This document shows, piece after piece, positions 6,487-11,601 of a stretch of 11,601 nt of DNA. The DNA is taken from NCBI GenBank assembly GCA_012729875.1, contig JAAYCC010000173.1:1-11601 (forward strand), in the 5' to 3' direction. The translations under genes and the position numbers were made by a program. Within the stretch, counting starts at the first letter, position 1, and each line of letters starts with the position of its first letter. Source of the stretch: Clostridiales bacterium. Lineage in GTDB: Bacteria > Bacillota > Clostridia > Oscillospirales > Oscillospiraceae. The notes below the pieces were generated by a model. It did no database searches and had not been told where the DNA came from. It saw only the letters and a program-made list of their open reading frames with translations.

Positions 6487-6515
6487 ATCTTAACATATTC
6501 CTACATCAAGCGCAA
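6487..6515 (-). promoter_or_regulatory. Promoter candidate for the rmlA-like gene
   Basis: On the minus strand TTGCGC (6515-6510), 17 bases, TAAGAT (6492-6487), with TG at the extended -10 position (TGTTAAGAT). The leader would be about 20 bases. Confidence 0.45.
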
Positions 6516-6575
6516 TCATTATGGACGCCGGCGCAATGAAAGCCCCAAAAAGAGCAGTATCAGTGGCCGCAGATA

Positions 6576-6608
6576 TTGTTAACCTATATTGAAATTTATG
6601 GTTGACAA
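6576..6608 (+). promoter_or_regulatory. BirA operator (biotin repressor site) of bioY
   Basis: TTGTTAACC (6576-6584), 15 bases, GGTTGACAA (6600-6608): a 9-bp dyad with one mismatch that fits the known Firmicute BirA operator (GTTAAC near-palindromes about 15 bases apart). The right half covers the -35 hexamer of the bioY promoter, so biotinyl-AMP-bound BirA would block RNA polymerase. This predicts a BirA with a DNA-binding domain elsewhere in the genome. Confidence 0.88.
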
Positions 6609-6630
6609 CTCACTGACGGCACACTATAAT
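6602..6630 (+). promoter_or_regulatory. Perfect-consensus sigma-A promoter of bioY
   Basis: TTGACA (6602-6607), exactly 17 bases, TATAAT (6625-6630). Transcription would start near 6637, downstream of the alternative upstream start codons, which fixes the ATG at 6661 as the bioY start. Confidence 0.92.
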
Positions 6631-6660
6631 GGGCACATCATTGAAGGAGTGTGCAGAAGC

Positions 6661-7218
6661 ATGGAAAAATCAAAACAGAAAATCACTGTAAAAGACATGG
6701 CGCTCATCGCCCTGTTCACAGCAATAATCGCCGTATGCTCATGGACAGCCATACCCATGACCATACCCATCACCCTCCAGACCTTCGCCGTATTCGTGGC
6801 GGCGGGAATTCTGGGGCTCAGGCGCGGACTCATGTCCGTAGTTCTCTATATACTTCTCGGCGCCGTAGGCGTACCCGTTTTTTCGGGCTTCAGAGGGGGA
6901 ATAGGCTTTCTTTTGGGCAACACTGGCGGGTATATAGTCGGCTTTCTTTTCACAGCGCTGGCCGTGGGTTTTGCGGCTGACAAATGGGGACGGAAGACTT
7001 GGGTGCTGGCGCCCTCTATGGTTCTTGGGCTTGCCCTTTGCTACGCCTTTGGCACAGCCTGGTTCATGTTCGTCTATGCCCGCAGCACCGGCGCTATAGG
7101 CCTTGCTACCGCTCTGGGCTGGTGCGTTGTCCCGTATCTCATACCAGACGCGGTGAAAATAGCCGTGGCTGTTCTGATAACAAACAGATTGGACAAGGCT
7201 CTCGGGGATAAAATCTGA
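6661..7218 (+). CDS. bioY: Biotin transporter BioY (ECF-type substrate-binding membrane subunit)
   Basis: Biotin uptake. BioY is the membrane-embedded S-component that binds biotin and works with a shared energy-coupling module (EcfA1, EcfA2, EcfT), or slowly alone; no such module is in the window. The 185-residue protein is almost wholly hydrophobic, with about six helices. The BioY signature is present as FRGGIGFLLGNTGGYIVGF (about residues 77-95 of this start), with Asn where many members have Pro, and the conserved charged end IPDAVK near residue 165. A longer frame begins at a TTG at 6589 but would lie upstream of the transcription start; the ATG at 6661 has AAGGAG 11 bases ahead. A BirA operator over the promoter makes expression biotin-repressed. 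It is a single-gene unit ending in a terminator. Confidence 0.93.
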   Translation: MEKSKQKITVKDMALIALFTAIIAVCSWTAIPMTIPITLQTFAVFVAAGILGLRRGLMSVVLYILLGAVGVPVFSGFRGGIGFLLGNTGGYIVGFLFTALAVGFAADKWGRKTWVLAPSMVLGLALCYAFGTAWFMFVYARSTGAIGLATALGWCVVPYLIPDAVKIAVAVLITNRLDKALGDKI

Positions 7219-7225
7219 TAAGTAA

Positions 7226-7256
7226 AGGACGGAAGATAGCCTTCCGTCCTATGTTT
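7226..7256 (+). terminator. Intrinsic terminator after bioY
   Basis: AGGACGGAAG (7226-7235) pairs perfectly with CTTCCGTCCT (7241-7250) over ATAGC, followed by ATGTTTT. The U-run is short. It lies between convergent transcription units and may also serve the broken c-di-GMP gene on the minus strand. Confidence 0.75.
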
Positions 7257-7294
7257 TATTCTTCCCTACTCGTATTTCGTATAGTGCCGTAGTT

Positions 7295-8048
7295 TTACTC
7301 TGCGGGCTGGGAGCTCTTCCCCGGCAGCTCACCTCTGCGGGCCACGGTTTCCAATGTCAGAAACAGGGCATGCCTTCCGGCGGTCTCGGCAAGATGGTGT
7401 CCTTTTATGCGTATATAGCTGTTACCTGTTTTTTTGGAATTGACAGGAACTTCGCATTCGGCCTCAAATTCGGTATGTATGGTTCTTTCCAGCATATTGA
7501 GGATTTTCTTGCGGCTTTCACCATCGAACCACTCCAGAAAATCCAGCTTTTCATCAGCATACTCCCCTCTGGTGATTCCCATAAGCTCAAAAAATTTGTC
7601 GTTGAGTCGTACAGCCTCAACATTATTTCCGTAGTATTCCACTATTGCCGCTCCCCCCTCAAAGCTGTTGAAAAGCGGTGCCGCCTTCGTGGATATACTA
7701 AAATATTGTGTCGCACTCCCAAGGCCCGCACTCCATTTGGTCTCTTTGTAGTTCGGCGAAGTGCAGTCGTATCGAAGCAGAACCTCAAAAGCATCGGGCG
7801 GCATCGGCTTTGCAAAGTAATAGCCCTGCATCAGAAGACAGCCCAAGCTCTTGAGGTAGTCCGCCTGCACCTTTGTTTCAACTCCCTCGGCAATCACGGG
7901 TATCTTGATCCAGTGCGCCATCCGGATGACAGAACTGAGTATAGTTCCTCCGCGCGTGTCAATAAAGTCTTTACCAATGAACTTCATATCCAGCTTCAGG
8001 AGGTCAACCGGGACATCCTTCAGCATATTGAGGGATGAATAGCCGCTT
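7295..8048 (-). pseudogene. 3' part of the IS-broken EAL gene: end of EAL domain plus C-terminal PAS-like domain
   Basis: This fragment continues the gene that starts at 11108. It begins in the EAL loop GYSSLNML and holds the second half of the phosphodiesterase site: KLD (K496 in the restored protein), AEGVET (E532-T536) and MQGYYFAKP (Q552). After the EAL domain comes a PAS-like region (about restored residues 610-710) with NDKFFELMGI and a WF-DGES segment. The frame is intact to its stop, but it has lost its start: the open frame reaches into the element only to a TTG at 8083 without a ribosome site, adding 13 foreign residues. Excising the element and one target copy joins it in frame with the 5' part to make 728 residues. 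On its own it should be inactive and probably untranslated. Confidence 0.9.
8046..8048. repeat. Target site duplication, left copy (CTT; AAG on the coding strand)
   Basis: CTT immediately outside the left inverted repeat, repeated at 9673-9675. Removing one copy with the element restores the codons for FGSGY in the target gene. Three bases is normal for IS3-family insertion. Confidence 0.88.
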
Positions 8049-8073
8049 GGGGGTGCGGACGTTTTCCTGGACC
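8049..8073. repeat. IS left terminal inverted repeat
   Basis: GGGGGTGCGGAC, then GTTTT, then CCTGGACC. The outer 12 and inner 8 bases match the right end perfectly; only the central five differ (AAAAA at the right end), giving 20 of 25. Confidence 0.92.
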
Positions 8074-8075
8074 GA

Positions 8076-9632
8076 TTATGCAATCAATCCAAGACTACGT
8101 CTATACTCCAGCGGGCTCATCCCGCCGAGAGATAACTTGATGCGTTTCTCATTGTACCATCTGACATAGGCGTCGAGCTCGCCAATGAAAGCGTCTATGC
8201 TTACGCCCATCCACGACCGGCCGTAGAACATCTCGTTTTTCAAACGCCCAAAGAAGCCCTCGCAGGCGGCATTGTCCGGCGAGCAGCCTTTCTTCGACAT
8301 GGACCGGACTAAGCCAGCACTTTCAACCTTTCGAATCCAATCCGGCCAGCGGTAATGTCCGCCTCTGTCGGAGTGGACAATCGGATGCTCATCTTTGCCG
8401 AGCTGGGCAATCGCTTCATCGAGCATGGTGTTGGCAAGCTCTGCGTTGGGACTTGTGCCGATGGTCCAGCTGACAATGCAGCCGTCAAAGCAGTCGACCA
8501 TGGGAGACAGATACACTTTTCCTGCGGGAAGTGCGAACTCAGTCAGGTCTGTCAGCCACTTTCTGTTAGGAGCATCTGCGTGAAAATCTCTGCTGACGAT
8601 ATTCGCGACAGCTGGGCTGATCTCGCCCATATAGGAGCTATAACGTCTCCGTTTTGCGCATCGCGCATGAAGATCTTCCTCGCGCATGATCCGGCGAACG
8701 ACCTTTTCAGAGATGATTTTGCCGCCTTTGCACAGCTCAGTATGTATTCTGCGATAGCCATAGCACTGAAAATTATCCCGAAACACAGATCTTATACTTG
8801 CACGCAAATTCTTATACTTATCCGGTCGAAAAGTTGCTTTTCGCTGATAGAAATAGCTGCTTTTCGCCATTTTTATTGATTTCAGCAATTCACTAAGCCG
8901 ATATTCTCCGGTCATGGCACCAATCACATCGGCTTTTTCAGCGTTTGTCAGGCTTTCCAGATTGATGCCGTCCCCTTTTTTTAGGATTTCTGCTGCTTTC
9001 TCAAGAATATCGCGCTCCATTTTCAGGCGATGGATTTCTGCCTGCAACGACTTGACCTCAGCCTCTAATTCTTCCTTGTTATCGGAAAGCGCCTCGAAGG
9101 AAGCTGTATCCTCTTGCTTTTTCATCCGGACTGATACCTTCCCGAGCAGCTCTTTTTTCCAGTTGTAAACCGTTGCTTTACAGACTCCGTACTGTGCCGC
9201 AATCTTGTAATCCGGGGTGCCGCTCATCCAAGCCTCAACGGCAGCCTGCTTCTGCTCTGGAGTATATCGTACCAGCTCCCGATCCGATTTGCAACGCCTG
9301 ACTGGAGGCTTGCCTCCATCCGAGTAAGCTGCCCGGACCCACTGGCTCATCGTGTTTCGATCCGGATAGCCCAGCGCCCGGCATGTTGCAATCAGACTGC
9401 CTCCGTGCTCGTTATAATACGCAACAGCTGCATCGATCTGCTCCTGGCTGTAAACATCCCGCCGATTTGCCTTGCTGTGAAGCGTGCCGGTTTGCATATA
9501 CTCGTTATACCATTGGCGCAGTGCATTTGGAGATGGATACCCCAGCTCATGGAAAACCATTATTTGGCTGCAGCCAGACTCAATATAAAACTGTACTGCT
9601 CGCATTCTTTCGTCATAGGAATACACGGACAT
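8076..9632 (-). CDS. IS3-family transposase, single-frame OrfAB form
   Basis: Cuts and joins the ends of its element. The 518 residues carry three tandem helix-turn-helix units (about 4-48, 61-106 and 123-162), a leucine-rich coiled coil (about 185-217, LEAEVKSLQAEIHRLKMERD and following), an HTH_21-like region ending YGYRRIHTEL (291-300), and an RNase H-fold integrase core. The catalytic triad is D362 (WLTDLTEF), D422 (HSDRGGHY) and E458 (NAACEGFFG), with 35 residues between D422 and E458 as in IS3. Most IS3 elements make this protein by -1 frameshifting between two genes; here it is one frame, although an A7 slippery run sits at the junction position (residues 217-219). The ATG at 9632 follows GCGAGGTAA, and directly abuts the stop codon of the truncated host gene. 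It ends inside the left inverted-repeat region. Confidence 0.95.
   Translation of the reverse strand: MSVYSYDERMRAVQFYIESGCSQIMVFHELGYPSPNALRQWYNEYMQTGTLHSKANRRDVYSQEQIDAAVAYYNEHGGSLIATCRALGYPDRNTMSQWVRAAYSDGGKPPVRRCKSDRELVRYTPEQKQAAVEAWMSGTPDYKIAAQYGVCKATVYNWKKELLGKVSVRMKKQEDTASFEALSDNKEELEAEVKSLQAEIHRLKMERDILEKAAEILKKGDGINLESLTNAEKADVIGAMTGEYRLSELLKSIKMAKSSYFYQRKATFRPDKYKNLRASIRSVFRDNFQCYGYRRIHTELCKGGKIISEKVVRRIMREEDLHARCAKRRRYSSYMGEISPAVANIVSRDFHADAPNRKWLTDLTEFALPAGKVYLSPMVDCFDGCIVSWTIGTSPNAELANTMLDEAIAQLGKDEHPIVHSDRGGHYRWPDWIRKVESAGLVRSMSKKGCSPDNAACEGFFGRLKNEMFYGRSWMGVSIDAFIGELDAYVRWYNEKRIKLSLGGMSPLEYRRSLGLIA
8976..8982 (-). other. A7 slippery heptamer inside the transposase frame
   Basis: On the coding strand the bases read CTA AAA AAA GGG G, so A-AAA-AAA lies in the X-XXY-YYZ phase for -1 frameshifting. 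A -1 shift would end at a TGA at 8940-8938 after 12 new codons, giving a 231-residue product with only the helix-turn-helix and coiled-coil parts. The heptamer is directly visible; its use is inference. Confidence 0.5.
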
Positions 9633-11108
9633 TTACCTCGCTTTTTTGGTCCAGGTTTTTGTCCGCACCCCCCTTCCAAAATCGTCCATCTCCACAAAAA
9701 AGCCGTTTTCACGCAGTCTGTCAACCAGAGAGATAAGCTGGTTCGGATTTTCCATATAAACTGTCTCTGTTATCTCCAGTCTCAGATAGGATGGGTCGAG
9801 ATTATATTTCATAACAAGCTCCACAAGGTGATCGCAGAGTTTCGGATTGTAGATATCACAGCGTGAGATGTTTACGGATATAGGCGGCACATCGATACCT
9901 GAGTCGAGCCAGCGCCTTATATATGCACAGGTACGGTCCCAGACATATTTGTCCAGCTCGGCTATAAAGCCGTTTCGTTCAAAGGCAGGTATGAACTTGC
10001 CGGGAGATATAAGTCCCTTCCGGGGGTGCATCCACCTCACCAGAGCCTCCGCTCCGTAGAGGTCTCCGTTGTAATGGTTGTACTGTGGCTGAAAATATAC
10101 CGTGAACTGCCCGTCATGAAGCGCATTACGCATCTCTCCGATGATCTCCTGCTCCTCGATCAGCTTGGCCCGCATAGTGTCCTCATAATATGCATATGGC
10201 TTGGTATAGCCGTTCTTTGTAGAACGCAGCGCTATCTTGGCGCGGTCGCACATAAGTTCGACGTCTAGCGACGGGTCGTCAACGACATAAGCTCCCAGTC
10301 TGGCGACAAATCCGAATTCCGAATGTATGGTTGAAATCAGTTTTGTTATAACATACAAAACCTTTTCAGGGTCGAACATAGAACGCTCCACGCAGTTTAC
10401 AAAGTCGTCGGCGCCGCAGTATCCGTAAGCAAAGGAATCGTCCTGTATAGACCTGTAAATCTCACCCACAGCCGCAAGAAAAGCGTCCCCCGCAGCAATT
10501 CCGTAGACATCGTTGAAGACCTTAAAGCGGTCTATGTCCCAGTGGAAAATAACATATTCTCTGTCGGGGTTCTCACGGAGCATGGTCGAAACGCGCCGGC
10601 AAAAGGCCCGCCTGTTGTATATTCCGGTCTTTTGATCTATTCTGGCCGCCTGCAAAAACTTATCCTGTTGTTTAAGAAGCTGTTCATAGAGACTGACCTT
10701 CTCTATCTTTTTTGCAGTCTCGCGGCGTTCAATGATGTTGCGAACCCTGTGCAGAACCATTCTCGAGTCGAAGGGCCTGCTGAAAACATCCTCAGCGCCG
10801 CAGTCCAGAGCCATAATCTGGCCCTCTATATCGTTGCGTTCCTTGACCACTATGGCAGGGATCCGACATAGCAGGTTTTCCCTGCGCATAGCCTTCAGGG
10901 TAATAAAATCGTCATGATTCGACTTGGAAACGTCAAAAATAATCATTGAGACAGGTGCACTCGAGCACAGCTTATGCATTGCCTCCCGTCCGCTCTTTGC
11001 TTCGATGACACGAAATTCGTTGCGAAGCACTCTTTCGAGTAGTTCAAGGTTCGCAGCGGAATCAAATACAATAAGTATTGTTTTCCTGTTGTCGGAGCAG
11101 TTAGTCAT
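9633..11108 (-). CDS. Truncated REC-GGDEF-EAL c-di-GMP signalling protein (5' part of the gene broken by the IS)
   Basis: The intact ancestor was probably a cytoplasmic c-di-GMP phosphodiesterase. Of this 491-residue frame, residues 1-480 are host-encoded and the last 11 (VRTKTWTKKAR) come from the element. A response-regulator domain (about 10-125) keeps D59 but has one acidic residue (D16) at the acidic pocket and R111 for the usual Lys. The GGDEF domain (about 150-305) keeps the metal-site DIDRFK (191-196) but its signature reads GADDF (232-236), with no visible RxxD inhibitory site. The EAL domain begins about 320 with EALVR (354-358), N413 (SVNIS), E445 (EITET) and DDFG (475-478), then is cut, losing the catalytic Lys, Glu and Gln. 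The truncated protein cannot be a phosphodiesterase; residual binding is possible. The ATG follows AAGGAGAG; promoter and attenuator-like leader lie upstream. Confidence 0.9.
   Translation of the reverse strand: MTNCSDNRKTILIVFDSAANLELLERVLRNEFRVIEAKSGREAMHKLCSSAPVSMIIFDVSKSNHDDFITLKAMRRENLLCRIPAIVVKERNDIEGQIMALDCGAEDVFSRPFDSRMVLHRVRNIIERRETAKKIEKVSLYEQLLKQQDKFLQAARIDQKTGIYNRRAFCRRVSTMLRENPDREYVIFHWDIDRFKVFNDVYGIAAGDAFLAAVGEIYRSIQDDSFAYGYCGADDFVNCVERSMFDPEKVLYVITKLISTIHSEFGFVARLGAYVVDDPSLDVELMCDRAKIALRSTKNGYTKPYAYYEDTMRAKLIEEQEIIGEMRNALHDGQFTVYFQPQYNHYNGDLYGAEALVRWMHPRKGLISPGKFIPAFERNGFIAELDKYVWDRTCAYIRRWLDSGIDVPPISVNISRCDIYNPKLCDHLVELVMKYNLDPSYLRLEITETVYMENPNQLISLVDRLRENGFFVEMDDFGRGVRTKTWTKKAR
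9648..9672. repeat. IS right terminal inverted repeat
   Basis: Reverse-complement match to 8049-8073: GGGGGTGCGGAC, AAAAA, CCTGGACC read inwards. Transposase translation starts 15 bases inside it. Confidence 0.92.
9673..9675. repeat. Target site duplication, right copy (CTT)
   Basis: CTT just outside the right inverted repeat. The run of six C at 9668-9673 splits into five C of the repeat and the first base of the duplication, the only division that restores the target reading frame and the FGSGY loop. Confidence 0.88.
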
Positions 11109-11141
11109 GGGTCATCTCTCCTTATGGGCTGGATATACGAT

Positions 11142-11174
11142 GAAAAATGCCCGCCGCTCTCTTTGTCGGCAGGC
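11142..11174 (-). terminator. Intrinsic terminator inside the leader of the c-di-GMP gene
   Basis: On the minus strand GCCTGCCG (11174-11167), a ten-base loop, CGGCGGGC (11156-11149; one G-U pair), then ATTTTTC (11148-11142). It lies between the predicted start site and the gene's ATG with no other minus-strand gene upstream, so it must act on this gene's own transcript, as an attenuator does. Confidence 0.6.
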
Positions 11175-11253
11175 GTCAAATGTTCTGTAACTGTCTGCCG
11201 TACACAAAATCATGTGGCCTCAGGTTTTCGGCTTAATTCGAGAGACGAGGCAG
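11149..11253 (-). promoter_or_regulatory. Attenuator-like leader of the c-di-GMP gene (candidate riboswitch)
   Basis: Three segments can pair in alternative ways on the minus-strand RNA: CTGCC (11253-11249), CGGCAG (11200-11195) and CTGCCG (11172-11167, the 5' arm of the terminator). Pairing of the second with the third would break the terminator; pairing of the first with the second would free it. A CACA/TGTG hairpin (within 11218-11202) and a GCCTC/GAGGC pairing fall between. I do not see the c-di-GMP-I (GEMM) consensus. Folds were made by eye. Confidence 0.4.
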
Positions 11254-11274
11254 TTTAAGGATGTGTTTTTTTCA

Positions 11275-11283
11275 ATTATAACA
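11275..11283 (-). promoter_or_regulatory. Extended -10 promoter of the c-di-GMP gene
   Basis: TGT-TATAAT on the minus strand (11283-11275): a full -10 with the TG extension and no good -35. Transcription would start near 11268, giving a 160-base leader. Confidence 0.55.
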
Positions 11284-11427
11284 TACTGTATTCCAAATTA
11301 ATACATTTTTTGATCCCTCAAATATATTTATTGCACAGCACAGGCTTTACACAACAGCAGGCAGCGCTTTTGTCTGTGAACAATCCCATATCAGGAATAA
11401 TATCGCACGTGTTTACAAAGAATAACG

Positions 11428-11456
11428 CCGCAAGCAATTTGTGACAAAATTTGCGG
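11428..11456. repeat. Inverted repeat upstream of spoVT
   Basis: CCGCAA (11428-11433) and TTGCGG (11451-11456) are perfect complements, with TTTG-TGA-CAAA (11438-11448) nested between them. It is 47 bases ahead of the spoVT start and could be an operator or leader hairpin. No T-run follows. I could not assign a clear sigma-G or sigma-A promoter here. Confidence 0.35.
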
Positions 11457-11503
11457 TGATGCGACACATCTGTCCGCAGTCCGCTTTTATTCGGGAGGTT
11501 ATT

Positions 11504-11601
11504 ATGAAAGCAACCGGTATCGTTCGCCGAATCGACGACCTGGGGAGAGTCGTCATTCCAAAAGAAATCCGCCGCACCCTGCATATCCGCGACGGTGACC
11601 C
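11504..11601 (+). CDS. spoVT: Stage V sporulation protein T (AbrB-family regulator), N-terminal part
   Basis: A transition-state-type DNA-binding regulator that, in Bacillus, tunes sigma-G genes in the forespore. The visible 32 residues are the swapped-hairpin AbrB DNA-binding domain: MKATGIVRRIDDLG (1-14), RVVIPKEIRR (15-24) and TLHIRDGD (25-32), nearly identical to Bacillus SpoVT and clearly closer to it than to AbrB itself. The C-terminal GAF domain would lie outside the window, so SpoVT rather than a short AbrB paralogue is judged from the N-terminus only. The ATG follows GGGAGG at seven bases. It is divergent from the broken c-di-GMP gene. Its presence marks the host as a spore-former. 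Confidence 0.88.
   Translation, partial: MKATGIVRRIDDLGRVVIPKEIRRTLHIRDGD

Larger units (their letters stand above)
8049..9672 (-). mobile_element. IS3-family insertion sequence, 1624 bp, complete
   Basis: Both ends are defined by 25-bp imperfect inverted repeats (8049-8073 and 9648-9672) and a 3-bp direct repeat outside them. The single gene is a DDE transposase read on the minus strand, the same direction as the interrupted gene. Length, 3-bp duplication and the DD(35)E transposase fit IS3. Unusual points: the termini start with GGGGGTGC rather than the common TG, and the transposase is one frame, not orfA/orfB. The restored target frame indicates recent insertion with no later decay. Confidence 0.95.

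Noticed and set aside
6589..6660. Longer bioY N-terminus from TTG 6589 or ATG 6598
   Set aside because: These bases hold the BirA operator and promoter, so they are upstream of or at the transcription start.
8049..9672. Composite transposon or IS carrying cargo
   Set aside because: Both ends, the target duplication and a single transposase account for the entire 1624 bp; no passenger gene and no second copy in the window.
11318..11584. 88-residue minus-strand frame overlapping spoVT
   Set aside because: Shadow of the spoVT start and its upstream region; no ribosome site and no recognisable motif.
1..11601. tRNA, rRNA, CRISPR repeats, phage or integrase genes
   Set aside because: No T-loop-like GGTTCGAATCC patterns, no regularly spaced repeats and no phage-type proteins were seen by eye; a tRNAscan-SE or Infernal run would be decisive.

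Overview
The window looks like chromosomal DNA of an anaerobic, endospore-forming Firmicute, probably a Clostridia / Oscillospiraceae-type gut bacterium. The grounds are an almost perfect SpoVT N-terminus at the right edge, strong AAGGAG/GGAGG ribosome-binding sites, consensus sigma-A promoters, a Firmicute-type BirA operator, clostridial-type beta-oxidation genes and a cysteine-rich iron-sulfur protein. The genus cannot be fixed from sequence alone.

Layout. 1-1705 (minus): a FadN-like 3-hydroxyacyl-CoA dehydrogenase (N-terminal 198 residues, rest outside the window) and upstream of it a crotonase with PaaG-like active-site features; both act on CoA thioesters. 2070-3608 (plus): a sigma-A promoter, a leader that can fold into a three-way junction and also carries an anti-Shine-Dalgarno, a 21-cysteine iron-sulfur protein, and hypA (nickel delivery), ending in a 16-bp bidirectional terminator. 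3628-4143 (minus): a GtrA-family membrane protein. 4217-5599 (plus): a promoter, a long GC-rich leader, and an orphan UgpC/MsmK-type sugar-import ATPase. 5601-6515 (minus): RmlA-type nucleotidyltransferase. 6576-7256 (plus): biotin transporter bioY with a BirA operator overlapping a perfect consensus promoter. 7295-11283 (minus): a c-di-GMP signalling gene broken by an insertion sequence. 11504-end (plus): start of spoVT.

The clearest special event is a 1624-bp IS3-family element (8049-9672) inserted into the EAL phosphodiesterase gene. Removing the element plus one copy of the 3-bp target duplication (AAG on the coding strand) restores a continuous 728-residue REC-GGDEF-EAL-PAS protein with the canonical DDFGSGYSSL loop, so the insertion looks recent. 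The transposase is a single 518-residue frame rather than the usual orfA/orfB pair. It has three N-terminal helix-turn-helix repeats, and an A7 slippery heptamer sits exactly where IS3 elements normally frameshift.

Two leaders look like RNA switches that I cannot assign to a known class: one ahead of the c-di-GMP gene (intrinsic terminator plus a competing upstream segment), and one ahead of the iron-sulfur/hypA operon. The genes otherwise form short independent transcription units separated by clear terminators. I see no tRNA, rRNA, CRISPR array or phage module.
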